A stretch of DNA of 64,000 nucleotides from Streptomyces thermodiastaticus. GTDB taxonomy: Bacteria > Actinomycetota > Actinomycetes > Streptomycetales > Streptomycetaceae. This document shows, piece by piece, positions 52,645 through 61,484 of the stretch. Location of the stretch: NCBI RefSeq assembly GCF_014656135.1, contig NZ_BNBV01000001.1, positions 310,001-374,000 of the forward strand. The letters run 5' to 3'. A program made the translations under genes and the position numbers. The notes under the pieces are model-generated. The model saw nothing but the letters and a program-made list of their open reading frames with translations, searched no databases and was not told the DNA's origin. Every line of letters starts with the position of its first letter. Positions within the stretch are counted from its first letter, which is position 1.

Positions 52645-52710
52645 CGGCTCATCCTTCCTTCGCCGCTCGGGCCGGGTGGTGCGCGGCCCGCCCGGGCGTC
52701 TGCCTGGTGC

Positions 52711-54003
52711 TCACTGCTCCAGGGCCTGCTGGGCGTTCTCGACGACCCGTTCGGCTCCGGCGGACACACTGGTCCGGCCGAAGATCACGTCGTCGTAGAC
52801 CTGCTGGAAGTCCGTCTTGACGGCGGAGGAGCCGCTGGGCCACTGCCAGGTGTCGGCGGGACCCATCCGCTGCTGCACCCGCTGCTCGTAGTCGCACACC
52901 GCCTTGTCGTCGCCGGTGGCGGCGCCGCACACCTGCGCGCGGACCTCGGAGTTCGCCGGCACCCCGCGGGTGGCGCCGAGCACGGCGCCCGCCTCGGGGT
53001 CGTTGACCAGGAAGTCGAGCAGCTTCACCGCGGCGTCCTTGTGCGCGGAGTGCTGGGCGACACCGAAGTAGACGGGCGGCAGCGCGGCCATGCCCGAGTG
53101 CGCCGCGTCGTCGCCGGGCAGCGGCGCGGTCTTCAACGTACCCTTGTAGGAGGACAGGTAGGAGGTGAGGTTGGAGTCGTAGTTCATCTCCGACGCGGCC
53201 TGCTTGAGCACCAGCGCCGAGTTCTGGGTGGAGCCGTCCATCTTCGTGGTCGCCTCGGGGGCGCTGACACCCTTCTTGGTGCGCAGCGCGGCGGTGGTGT
53301 TCCAGAACTGCTCCAGGTCGGCGGCGGTGAAGCCGAGCTTGCCGTCGGCGGTGTAGAGCTGCTTGCCGCGCCCGTGCAGCCAGGAGTCGAACCAGTCCAC
53401 GGCCCACCCGAAGTCGGTGGTGCCGGCGACACCGGTGGCGGCGCCGACCTTCTGCATGTCCTTCGCGAACTGCTCCCAGGTCCAGCCGTTCTCGGGCACG
53501 CGGACGCCGGCCTTGTCGAACAGGTCCTGGTCGTAGACCAGCATCTGCGTGGTCTGCCCGGCGGGGACCGCGTACTGCTTGCCGTCGGCCTTGCCCCCGG
53601 CGAGCAGGTTGGCGGGGATCTTGTCCACGCGCAGGGTGCTGCCGGTGTACCGGCTGAGGTCGGCCAGCACATGCCGGTGCTGATATTCGCCGAAGGTGGG
53701 ACGGTCCAGCTGGATCAGGTCGGGGGCGGCGCCGCCGGCGACCTGGGTGGTCAGCTTCTGCACATAGGCCGCGTAGCCGCTGAACTCGGTCTGCACGCGG
53801 ATGCCGGGATTTTTCTTCTCGAACAGGGCGACGGCCTTCGTCGTCGCGTCGGCCCGGTCCTGGTTGCCCCACCACACGAACCGCACGGTCTGTGTGCCGC
53901 CGCTGCCGGAGGACGATCCGCAGCCGCTCAGCACCCCTGCGAGGGCGACGGACACCACGCCCGCCAGGATGCGGGCGCCGCGGCGGGCCGTTCTGCTTGT
54001 CAT
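52711..54003 (-). CDS. Extracellular sugar-binding lipoprotein (CUT1 family)
   Basis: A 430-residue type 1 substrate-binding lipoprotein: signal with lipobox VLSGC (C28), then the mature domain TVRFVWWGNQDRADATTKAV, FEKKNPGIRVQTEFSGY, GGAAPDLIQLDRPTFGEY and VPAGQTTQMLVYDQDLFDKAG. Aromatic residues typical of sugar stacking are present. It heads the importer operon, divergent from a PL26-like lyase gene, so the ligand is probably a rhamnogalacturonan-derived oligosaccharide (inference). Confidence 0.92.
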   Translation of the reverse strand: MTSRTARRGARILAGVVSVALAGVLSGCGSSSGSGGTQTVRFVWWGNQDRADATTKAVALFEKKNPGIRVQTEFSGYAAYVQKLTTQVAGGAAPDLIQLDRPTFGEYQHRHVLADLSRYTGSTLRVDKIPANLLAGGKADGKQYAVPAGQTTQMLVYDQDLFDKAGVRVPENGWTWEQFAKDMQKVGAATGVAGTTDFGWAVDWFDSWLHGRGKQLYTADGKLGFTAADLEQFWNTTAALRTKKGVSAPEATTKMDGSTQNSALVLKQAASEMNYDSNLTSYLSSYKGTLKTAPLPGDDAAHSGMAALPPVYFGVAQHSAHKDAAVKLLDFLVNDPEAGAVLGATRGVPANSEVRAQVCGAATGDDKAVCDYEQRVQQRMGPADTWQWPSGSSAVKTDFQQVYDDVIFGRTSVSAGAERVVENAQQALEQ

Positions 54004-54084
54004 GTCGAGTCTCCTTGTGCCGGACGGGCGTTGAGCAGGCGGGTGCAGACGACGGCGCGAGGAACCGTGCGCCGGGCGGGACTC

Positions 54085-54129
54085 TGAATCGATTCACGGC
54101 ACCGTAAGGTGCGGACCCACGGCCGTCAA
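54085..54129 (-). promoter_or_regulatory. Promoter of the sugar importer with LacI-type operator
   Basis: On the minus strand TTGACG (54129 to 54124), 17-bp spacer, TACGGT (54106 to 54101). The perfect palindrome TGAATCGATTCA (54085-54096) covers the predicted transcription start. Confidence 0.7.
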
Positions 54130-54136
54130 GAGGCTG

Positions 54137-54288
54137 GGAAAGCGCTATCTGCCTGGCTCACGAACGCTCGGCAACATCGCCCCGCCCCCTTGCCATCGCG
54201 CGCTCATCGGCTGTTGTCTGCACGGACACGGCGTGCGCCTCGGGTGCGCACCGACGCATCGTGACCCGCCGTTCAGACAGCGCTTTCC
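54137..54288. repeat. Inverted 15-bp pair with AGCGCT core
   Basis: GGAAAGCGCTATCTG (54137-54151) and CAGACAGCGCTTTCC (54274-54288) are inverted copies with one mismatch, lying just upstream of the -35 boxes of the two divergent promoters. The AGCGCT core resembles operators of LacI-family sugar regulators. Confidence 0.6.
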
Positions 54289-54307
54289 AACCGCGTGTCC
54301 CCACTCC

Positions 54308-54344
54308 TTGACAAGCGTTCAGAGCGGGCCCTTAGATCGATTCA
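54308..54344 (+). promoter_or_regulatory. Promoter of the PL26-like lyase gene with LacI-type operator
   Basis: TTGACA (54308-54313), 18-bp spacer, TTAGAT (54332-54337). The sequence TAGATCGATTCA (54333-54344) overlaps the -10 and matches the opposite operator at 10 of 12 positions. Confidence 0.65.
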
Positions 54345-54521
54345 TCCGCGACCGGGCGCCGTGCGCCGGCTTCGCGGACCGCTTCACCCCGGCCCGCTGC
54401 CGTGACCCGGCCGCCCCGGCAGCCGGTGCCCTCCCCGCCGGCCCGACCCGCGCTCCACCCGTCTTCCGGCCGCCCTCCCCTGCCTGCCCGTGCACCGCCC
54501 TTCACCCCTGGAGGCTGCTCG

Positions 54522-57239
54522 ATGCCCGCGCAACTCCCGTTGAACCGCCGCACCTTCCTCATCGGCGCCTCGGCGGCCACGGCCGTGATGGCCGCCGGTC
54601 CCGCCGGGCGGGCGGCAGCCGATGCCGCACCGCCCGGGGCGGCGTCCCGCGGTGCGGCCGAGGGCGTCGACCTGCACTGGCTGGACGGAGCGCCCACGGC
54701 GAGCACCGGGGCGGCCTGGGGGGTGCCGTGGCCGCGGGGCACGGTGGCCCGGGACACCACGTTCGCGCTGAGTTCCGGCGACGGCGAGCTGGTGCCGGTG
54801 CAGTCGTGGCCGCTGGCCTACTGGCCCGACGGCTCGCTCAAGTGGACCGGTCACGCCGTGAGTTCCGCGGTCCGCGCCGGCACGCTGCGCCTCGCGCCCG
54901 GCACTCCGGCCGCACCACGGCAGCCGGTGCGTGTGAGCCGGTCCGGCGACGAACTGCGGCTGACCAACGGCGTGCTGGACGTGCGCATCGCCCGCAGCGG
55001 ACCCGTGGCCGTCCGCTCGATCCGCCGGGGCGGGCAGGTGACCGCGCACGACGGCCGCCTGATCCTCCTGCTGCAGGACAAGCCGGAGGACGACGGCACC
55101 CGCCGCACGTCGTGGACGGGCGTGGTGGAGTCGGCGGAGGTCACCCAGTCCGGTCCGGTGCGCGCGGTGGTGCGGCTGTCGGGCCACTACCGGCCGGACG
55201 ACGCAGGCCGGCGCGGCCACGGCGGCCGCACCCTGCTGCCCTGGACCCTGCGGCTGTATCTGGGCGCGGGCGACGAGTCGCTGCGCCTGGTGCACCACTT
55301 CACCTGGGACGCCGACCCGCAGCACGACTTCGTCCGCGGCCTGGGCATGGAGTTCCGCGTGCCGATGCGGGACGAGGCGCACGACCGGCACATCCGGTTC
55401 GGCACCGCCTCCGGCGGGGTGTGGGGCGAGCCGGTGCGGGTGCTGACCGGTCTGCGCCGGGACCCGGGCCAGGCGGTGCGCACCGCGCAGACCGAGGGCA
55501 CCGCCACCCCGCCCGTCTCCCAGTGGGCGCAGCAGGTGCGCGACGGTTACCGGCAGCTGGCCGTGTGGAACGACTTCACCCTCTTCCAGGGCTCCCCCGA
55601 CCACTTCTCGGTGTGGAAACGCACCTCGTCCCACGGCAGCTGGCTCAAGCACGCCGGTCACGGCGACCGTGCCTCCGGGTTCGGGTACGCCGGCGGCGTC
55701 AGCGGCGGACTCGGCTTCGGCCTGCGGGACTTCTGGCAGCGCTTCCCCCGGGCGCTGGACGTCCGCGACGCGGGCGGCGACACCGCGACCGTCACCCTGT
55801 GGTCGTGGTCGCCGCTGGGCGGGGCCATGGACCTGCGCCCGTACGACACCGAGGCCCACGGCCTGGACCTGGCGTACGAGGACGTGCAGGAGGGCTTCGG
55901 CGTGCCCGAGGGCATGGTCCGCTCCACCGAGATGGTGCTGTGGGCGTTCGCGGCCACCCCGTCCCGCGACACGGTCACCGCCCTGTCCACCACGCTCACC
56001 GCGCCGCCGCAGCTCGTCGCCGAGCCCGCCCACTACCACCGCGCGGGTGTCTTCGGCCGCTGGAGCCTGCCCGACCGGAGCACCGAGGCCCGCGCCGCGC
56101 TGGAGGACGCCCTCGCCGCGGACGTCGCCTTCTACCGCAGGCAGGTCGACCAGCGGCAGTGGTACGGGTTCTGGCACTACGGCGACGTCATGCACACCTA
56201 CGACGCCGACCGTCACACCTGGCGCTACGACGTCGGTGGTTACGCCTGGGACAACGCCGAACTCGGCACGGACGCCTTCCTCTGGTACGCCTTCCTGCGC
56301 TCCGGCGACCCGGACACCTTCCGTCTGGCCCGGGCCATGACGCAGCACGTGGCCGAGGCCGACACGCATCACACCGGCCGTTTCGCCGGCCTCGGCTCCC
56401 GGCACAACGTCGTGCACTGGGGCGACGGCGCCAAGGAGGCGCGGGTCTCGGAGTCCTGGACCAAGCGTTTCGCCTACTACCTGACCGCGGACGAGCTCCT
56501 CGGCGACCTCATCCGTTCCTCCCTCGAAGCCGACCGGACGCTGCTGGAGATCGACCCGCTGCGCGAGGTGCTGCCCCCGCAGACCGCCGCCCCGGCCCGC
56601 ATCCGCATCGGGCCCGACTGGTACGCGCTGGTCGGCAACTGGCTGACCGAGTGGGAACGCACCGGCGACACCTCCTGGCGCGACCGCATCGTCACCGGCA
56701 TGAAGGACATCGCCGGCTTCCCGGCGGGCCTGTACACCGGCGAGGCGGGCGGCGCCGTCGGCTTCGACCCGGCGACCGGGCACCTGACACGTTTCGGCAC
56801 CGGCGACTTCGAGGGGGGCTACAACCTGGCGATGGCGTTCCTCGGCGAGCAGACCCTGTGGGAGGTGCTCGATCTGGTGGACGTGCCGGAGTTCCGCCGT
56901 ACGCTGCTGGACTTCGCCCGCACCGTGCAGGCGCCGGCGGCGGAGAAGACCGCCGTGTACGGCCGGGACTTCGACCCTCAGGTGTTTCCGACGATCTATG
57001 CGCGGCTGACCGCGTGGGCGGGCGAACAGCTTCACGATCCCGCCCTGCGGCGGCGTGGCTGGCAGCAGTTCCTGTCCGACCCGGCGGGCAAGCCGTGGCC
57101 GGCGGCCGTGAAGGTGACCGGGAATGCGGTGCCGGGACCGGTGGAGGAGATACCGGGCGGCTGCGCCACCAACGACGCGGCCCAGCGCAACCTGGCGCTC
57201 ATCGCCCTGCTGGCCGTCGCCCCGGACGAGGCGCCATGA
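54522..57239 (+). CDS. Tat-exported exo-rhamnogalacturonan lyase-like protein (PL26/YetA group)
   Basis: A 905-residue exported protein. The twin-arginine signal NRRTFLIG is followed by a hydrophobic stretch and an AAADA cleavage region. The long mature protein fits the PcRGLX/YetA-like group: an N-terminal beta domain (VDLHWLDGAPTASTGAAWGVPWPRG), a central domain (NDFTLFQGSPDHFSVWKRTSSHGSW), and a C-terminal alpha/alpha toroid (YGFWHYGDVMHTYD, YAWDNAELGTDAFLWYAF). Such enzymes remove unsaturated disaccharides from rhamnogalacturonan I. Divergence from a sugar ABC importer supports pectin use. GGAGG precedes the ATG. Confidence 0.82.
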   Translation: MPAQLPLNRRTFLIGASAATAVMAAGPAGRAAADAAPPGAASRGAAEGVDLHWLDGAPTASTGAAWGVPWPRGTVARDTTFALSSGDGELVPVQSWPLAYWPDGSLKWTGHAVSSAVRAGTLRLAPGTPAAPRQPVRVSRSGDELRLTNGVLDVRIARSGPVAVRSIRRGGQVTAHDGRLILLLQDKPEDDGTRRTSWTGVVESAEVTQSGPVRAVVRLSGHYRPDDAGRRGHGGRTLLPWTLRLYLGAGDESLRLVHHFTWDADPQHDFVRGLGMEFRVPMRDEAHDRHIRFGTASGGVWGEPVRVLTGLRRDPGQAVRTAQTEGTATPPVSQWAQQVRDGYRQLAVWNDFTLFQGSPDHFSVWKRTSSHGSWLKHAGHGDRASGFGYAGGVSGGLGFGLRDFWQRFPRALDVRDAGGDTATVTLWSWSPLGGAMDLRPYDTEAHGLDLAYEDVQEGFGVPEGMVRSTEMVLWAFAATPSRDTVTALSTTLTAPPQLVAEPAHYHRAGVFGRWSLPDRSTEARAALEDALAADVAFYRRQVDQRQWYGFWHYGDVMHTYDADRHTWRYDVGGYAWDNAELGTDAFLWYAFLRSGDPDTFRLARAMTQHVAEADTHHTGRFAGLGSRHNVVHWGDGAKEARVSESWTKRFAYYLTADELLGDLIRSSLEADRTLLEIDPLREVLPPQTAAPARIRIGPDWYALVGNWLTEWERTGDTSWRDRIVTGMKDIAGFPAGLYTGEAGGAVGFDPATGHLTRFGTGDFEGGYNLAMAFLGEQTLWEVLDLVDVPEFRRTLLDFARTVQAPAAEKTAVYGRDFDPQVFPTIYARLTAWAGEQLHDPALRRRGWQQFLSDPAGKPWPAAVKVTGNAVPGPVEEIPGGCATNDAAQRNLALIALLAVAPDEAP

Positions 57240-57346
57240 ACGGCGGGAGCAGTGCGACAGAACCGGAATGACAGAACCGGCGACGGGGCCGGGCGATGGA
57301 ACCGGAGCGGCGGGACCGGGCGACCGGTCGGCGACACCGCGTCCGG

Positions 57347-57365
57347 CACCGCACGGTGCGGTGCG
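57347..57365 (+). terminator. Possible terminator after the lyase gene
   Basis: GCACCGCAC (57347-57355) and GTGCGGTGC (57357-57365) are exact complements one base apart. Confidence 0.4.
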
Positions 57366-57476
57366 GCACACCGTTCGCCTGTCCCGCCGCCGGCAGCGCC
57401 CCGGTGCCGGGTGGCGGCCGGGATTCTTCGTGCCGCTCCCCGGCCTCGGCGCGGGTGGTGACGGCCCGTCGGGGCC

Positions 57477-57568
57477 TCAGGCGGTGACGCCGTCGTCGAC
57501 CACGAGGTCGTGCCCGACGACGAGACTGGCCTCGTCCGACGCCAGCCACAGCACCGCGTTGACGATCT
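57477..57568 (-). pseudogene. C-terminal remnant of a short-chain dehydrogenase gene
   Basis: One minus-strand frame reads PPQIVNAVLWLASDEASLVV followed by GHDLVVDDGVTA and a stop at 57477-57479. This is the conserved C-terminal end of an SDR enzyme (usual form: ANAVLFLASDEAS, then TGHxLxVDGG). The remaining roughly 220 residues are missing; the fragment abuts the terminator palindrome of the neighbouring gene. Confidence 0.7.
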
Positions 57569-57595
57569 GGGGCGGCCGGACCGTCCGGCCGCCCC
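57569..57595 (-). terminator. Terminator palindrome of the tripeptidyl aminopeptidase gene
   Basis: GGGGCGGCCGGAC (57569-57581) and its exact complement (57583-57595) are separated by one base, 19 bases beyond the stop of the minus-strand gene. Confidence 0.7.
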
Positions 57596-57614
57596 ATGAC
57601 AGGTGTGTGGTGGG

Positions 57615-59213
57615 TCAGGGCTGGGGCGTGGCGTGCGGGGCGCAGGTGACGTCCGTACGGTCCACCCGTCCGGTGAGCAGGTAGGTGTCCACCCGGTCGT
57701 TGATGCACGGGTTGACCAGGCCGGTGACACCGTGCGAGCCGGCGTTCTTCTCCGTGATCAGGCGGGAGCCCTTGAAGCGCTTGTGCAGCTCGACGGCGCC
57801 CTGGTAAGGCGTGGCGGCGTCCCGCGTGGACTGCACGATCAGCACGGGCGGCAGGCCCTTGCCGGTGCGGACCTCCACCGGGGTCTGCTGCTTGACCGGC
57901 CAGGTCGCGCACGGCAGGTTCATCCAGGCGTTCGACCAGGTGAGGAACGGGTACTTGGCGTTCAGGCGGGTGTTGTCCCGGTCCCAGGTGCGCCAGCTGG
58001 TGGGCCACTTGGCGTCGGTGCACTCCACGGCCGTGTAGACGGCGTTGCCGTTCTCCGCGGAGATGTTGCCCGCGATGTCGGACATGTCGGGGGCGGCGGC
58101 GTCGACGAGCGCCTGGGTGTCACCGGCGACATACTTGCTGAACACCGCGGCCACCGATGCCCACGAGGAGTCGTAATAGGGGGCGCTCTGGAAGAAGCCG
58201 AGCAGCTCGGCCGGGCCGACCACGCCGCCGATCGGATTGTTCTTGGCGGTGGCGCGCAGCGCGAGCCACTTGGCCTGGACGGCGTCGCGGGTGGTGCCCA
58301 GGTGGTACGTGGCGTCGTTCGCGGCGACCCAGTCCTCCCAGTCCTTCCAGCGGGTCTCGAACGCGATGTCCTGGTTGAGGTTGGCCTGGTACCAGATGTT
58401 GTCGCGGTCCGGGTTGACGACGCTGTCGACGACCATCCGGCGCACGTGGGACGGGAACAGCGTGCCGTAGACGGCGCCGAGATAGGTGCCGTAGGACACG
58501 CCGAGGTAGTTGAGCTTCTTCTCGCCGAGGGCGGCCCGGATCACGTCCAGGTCGCGGGCGGTGTTCGGCGTGGTCATCTGCTGGAGCATCGCGCGGCCGG
58601 TGCGCTCCAGGCAGCCGTCGGCGTACTCGCGGGCCAGCTTGCGCTGGGCGAGCTTGTCGGCCTCGGAGTCGGGAACCGGGTCCATCTTGGGCGCCTTGAC
58701 GTACTCCTGCGGGTCCATGCAGGAGATGGGCGCCGAGTGGCCGACACCGCGCGGGTCGAAGCCGACGAAGTCGTATGCCGTGGCGACGTTCGCCCAGACC
58801 TTGTTGTTCGTGGTGACCCGGGTCGGGAAGCGCAGGCCGGAGCCGCCGGGGCCGCCCGGGTTGTAGATCAGCGCGCCCTGCCGCTCCCGCGGGGTGCCGG
58901 TGCTGCGGACACGGTCCACGGCGAGCTTGACCTGCTTGCCGTCGGGGTGTGCGTAGTCCAGCGGGACCGTGACCCAGCCGCACTGGATGGGCTTGTCCAG
59001 TCCCCAGTCCTCGGGGCAGTCCTGCCAGTCGATCCCGGCCTTGGCGGCGCGGGCGGCGGCGATCGCCACGCCGCGTGCCTCGCGGTCCTGACCGTGGCGG
59101 CTGTCGGCGCTGGCCGCGGGAGCCGCCACGGTGCCGGCTATCAGCGTGGCCGCCACCAGTGCGCCGGCCGAGCCCAGCGCCATGATCCGGCTCTTCGGTC
59201 CGTTGTCCCTCAA
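57615..59213 (-). CDS. Secreted tripeptidyl aminopeptidase-like alpha/beta hydrolase
   Basis: A 532-residue exported serine peptidase of the SlpD/SlpE/Tap group (S33). The start is a TTG at 59213 with GGGAGGG upstream, giving a signal peptide LRDNGPKSRIMALGSAGALV ending PAASA. The oxyanion segment is YNPGGPGGSG, nucleophile S240 in GVSYGTYLG, the acid in VQSTRDAATPYQG and the His in KNAGSHGV. The four-cysteine pattern and the C-terminal TAP-like domain (PCATWPVKQQTPVEV) are intact. It probably trims tripeptides from exported proteins or peptide nutrients. Confidence 0.9.
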   Translation of the reverse strand: MRDNGPKSRIMALGSAGALVAATLIAGTVAAPAASADSRHGQDREARGVAIAAARAAKAGIDWQDCPEDWGLDKPIQCGWVTVPLDYAHPDGKQVKLAVDRVRSTGTPRERQGALIYNPGGPGGSGLRFPTRVTTNNKVWANVATAYDFVGFDPRGVGHSAPISCMDPQEYVKAPKMDPVPDSEADKLAQRKLAREYADGCLERTGRAMLQQMTTPNTARDLDVIRAALGEKKLNYLGVSYGTYLGAVYGTLFPSHVRRMVVDSVVNPDRDNIWYQANLNQDIAFETRWKDWEDWVAANDATYHLGTTRDAVQAKWLALRATAKNNPIGGVVGPAELLGFFQSAPYYDSSWASVAAVFSKYVAGDTQALVDAAAPDMSDIAGNISAENGNAVYTAVECTDAKWPTSWRTWDRDNTRLNAKYPFLTWSNAWMNLPCATWPVKQQTPVEVRTGKGLPPVLIVQSTRDAATPYQGAVELHKRFKGSRLITEKNAGSHGVTGLVNPCINDRVDTYLLTGRVDRTDVTCAPHATPQP

Positions 59214-59669
59214 GTGGGCCCTCCCCGCACACGGTTCGATGTCGGTACGGGGATCCTTCCGGCTGTGAGGTGCCGGAGAACAGAGGGCGTCGGCCTTTCG
59301 TTGCCAATCCGATAACCGGCACGGCGGGTTCCGTTGAGCGGAGCTCCCGGGCACACGGCGCTCTCACGGCGCACTCCGACCGCTCAGCCGTTCGCTGTCC
59401 CGGCCGCACGTGCCACCGGTGCTCCCGCGCCCCCTTGCCGTCCGCAGCGAGGTGGGCCGCGGCAGCAAGCAGCCCCATACGGCGCACTGTTGACGGAACG
59501 TCAGATCGGCTCGGTCTGCCTGGTGGGTGTGCCACTGCCGGCGACGGCGGCGGAGGTCCCGGGGGCAAGGCGGTGCGCGACGGTGCTGCCGGTCACGGCG
59601 GCGCCCGGCGCGTCCGGCGGCACCCGGGAGCGGGCGGGCCGGAGAGCGTGTGCGGCGCTGCCGTGCGGC

Positions 59670-59857
59670 ATCTCCATCCGGGCAGCGAAGGTGCCGGCAA
59701 AGGTCGGGTCGAGGGTGTCGGGTTCGGTGGGGGTCGCGACGATCAGGGTGTTGGCGGAGGCCTCGGGGGCGGACCCGGATCCCGGCGTCGAGCAGGAGGC
59801 GACCAGCAGCACGGCGGCGGCGCTCCCGGCGCCGGCGGCGAGGGCGCGTGAGCGCAC
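59670..59857 (-). pseudogene. N-terminal remnant of a peptide/nickel ABC binding lipoprotein
   Basis: From a GTG at 59857 the minus strand reads a lipoprotein signal (AAGAGSAAAVLLVASC) and then ANTLIVATPTEPDTLDPTF-AG-TFAARM, the conserved N-terminus of SBP family 5 proteins. After FAARM the similarity stops and the frame runs into unrelated sequence; the other 450 or so residues are absent. Probably truncated by deletion. Confidence 0.7.
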
Positions 59858-60145
59858 CGTGTGCCGACGGGGACGCCGGGCCGTTGCGGGGTCCGTCGTC
59901 GCATCCGAATCCGCCCTTCGGTGGAGAAGCTGTTCTCGGCCGGAAGGTGCTGGTGCCGGGCCGGGTGCTGCGCGGCGGGGTGTGCGCTCGGGTCCCGGTT
60001 CCGTGGTGCTCGCTCGCGGTGCTCGCGGGGGTGTGCGGGGAGAGACGATGTGGACGCGGTGTCGGTCACGGTGCCGCCACGCCGGCGACGGCCCGCCGCC
60101 GGCGCCGGGCGGCGTGGTTCCGCTCCGGGGAACCGTTTCCGTAGC

Positions 60146-60161
60146 GTTCTGTACAACGAAC
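60146..60161. promoter_or_regulatory. IclR-like operator 1
   Basis: GTTC-TGTACAAC-GAAC, a 16-bp GTTC-N8-GAAC palindrome upstream of the truncated lipoprotein gene. Confidence 0.45.
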
Positions 60162-60235
60162 AGTGCGAGGGTAGGACCCGCCCTCACAGCTGACAATGTT
60201 CATATCAAACACGGGAGGCGCACGGGGCACCGGCT

Positions 60236-60253
60236 TGTTCGATACAGCGAACA
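60236..60253. promoter_or_regulatory. IclR-like operator 2
   Basis: TGTTCG-ATACAG-CGAACA, perfect 6-bp arms with a 6-bp spacer, typical of IclR-family sites; same GTTC-N8-GAAC core as operator 1, 91 bp away. Confidence 0.55.
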
Positions 60254-60484
60254 TCGGCGCGGCGAACGCCGGCGCCGCCCCTGCGCAGCGGGCTCATGCT
60301 CGCGCCGGGCCGGTGGCAGGTCTCCGAGGAGCGGGGTGCCGCCGTGGGGGGCCCGGCCCGCCGTACCGCGCCGTGACGCCGAGGCGCCGCCGCCCCGGCG
60401 GAAGGACACCAGGCTCCGGACCGCACCGGTGGCGCGACGCACCGCGACGGCCCTGCCGCCGCCTCCACAGCACCGCCCTGGTGC

Positions 60485-60838
60485 CTACGACTGGCCCGCG
60501 GGCTCGTGCGCCGCGCGCCGGGCGAGCGCGCGCCGCAGCGCCTCCAGCTCGGTGTCGGGCAGGGCGCCGCCCTGGGCGAACTTCAGCACATGATCCGCGA
60601 CGGTGCGCACCTTGATGTTGGTCCGCTGGGAGACCTCCCGCAGGACCAGCCAGGCGTCGTCGGGAGGCATCCGCCCGAAGGCCACGACCGCGCCGATGGC
60701 CTGGTCGATCACGGCATGCGAGGTGAGCGCGTGCTGGAGCTGGTCGATCTCCTCGTGCAGCCGCTCGTGCTCCAGCACCAGGTCGGTGACGGACAGCGGC
60801 TGGAGGGGATGCCGCCGGGACATCGCGAAGAACGCCAT
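60485..60838 (-). CDS. ANTAR-domain protein
   Basis: A 117-residue protein starting MAFFAMSRRH at 60838 behind AGGGGAA; an ATG at 60874 would add 12 residues. Residues about 25-50 are a coiled-coil-like helix (ERLHEEIDQLQHALTSH), then the three-helix ANTAR fold (VIDQAIGAVVAFGRMPPDDAWLVLREVSQRTNIKVRTVADHVL). ANTAR domains bind paired RNA hairpins to prevent termination. No GAF or receiver sensor is fused, so the input signal is unknown. Confidence 0.85.
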   Translation of the reverse strand: MAFFAMSRRHPLQPLSVTDLVLEHERLHEEIDQLQHALTSHAVIDQAIGAVVAFGRMPPDDAWLVLREVSQRTNIKVRTVADHVLKFAQGGALPDTELEALRRALARRAAHEPAGQS

Positions 60839-61080
60839 GGAGTTCCCCTGGGTCGTCGAGCGGCCGAGTTCCATCTCCAGCTTGCGTCAGGAGCACCCGG
60901 CGCACGACCGGAGGCCGGACGAGCGAACCTGTCCCCCGTTCGACGGGTACGTTCTTGCACGTTGTGTACACACCTGGCCGGGCGGTGGTGTGGCGTGAAC
61001 GCACACCTTCCAGGTCACCATGCCACCCCTCCGCACACCACCGCCTCCCCGTGCGCCCCCTTGCGCCACCCCCGCTCGCA

Positions 61081-61167
61081 CCGTCCGCGGACCGCGGACA
61101 GGCGGGTGTGCAAGGGCCTCGCGCCCGTCCGCGGATCACGGACAGGCGGGTGCGAGGGTCTCGCGCG
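61081..61167. repeat. Two imperfect 42-45-bp tandem repeats
   Basis: Units 61081-61125 and 61126-61167 share CGTCCGCGGA, CGGACAGGCGGGTG, AGGG and CTCGCG in the same order. Each contains CCGCGGA-type self-complementary sequence. Purpose unknown; nothing else is recognised between 60839 and 61484 apart from TGTGTACACA at 60963-60972. Confidence 0.6.
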
Positions 61168-61484
61168 ACACCGCACAGAGCGCGAAACCCCGGATCGGAC
61201 CAACCGGGATACGGCCTTTTGTGGGAGGCACGCCCCGGTGGGGCGCCGTGTTCCGGTTGCGCGCCGGGACCGTGCGGTCGCCGGTGCGGGCCGCTTCGGC
61301 GCTGGTCGCGGGGGCGTGCGCGCAGCCGCCGGGCAGGCTGACGCGCCGGACTTCACCCGAACGGGCGAATGGCCGGAAACGACACCAAACACCGGCACTG
61401 TTGGGATTTTCAGACCCCCGTAGGCCAAGATCCGTGTCTGACGACAAGCCCCCGCCACCGGCGGCGGGGCGGTCCGGGCGGACG

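Larger units (their letters stand above)
59214..60484. other. 1.27-kb region without an intact gene
   Basis: This gap holds a remnant of a peptide-binding lipoprotein (59670-59857, minus strand) and two IclR-like palindromes (60146-60161, 60236-60253). The 300 bases around 60150-60250 are less GC-rich than the surroundings, as expected for an old promoter region. No full-length reading frame matches a known protein. Confidence 0.6.

Noticed and set aside
54384..57371. A 995-codon frame antisense to the lyase gene
   Set aside because: The plus-strand frame has a Tat signal, a ribosome site and recognisable domains; the antisense frame has none.
60963..60972. TGTGTACACA palindrome as a regulator site
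   Set aside because: It is a single perfect 10-mer with no nearby promoter or matching second copy, so support is too weak.
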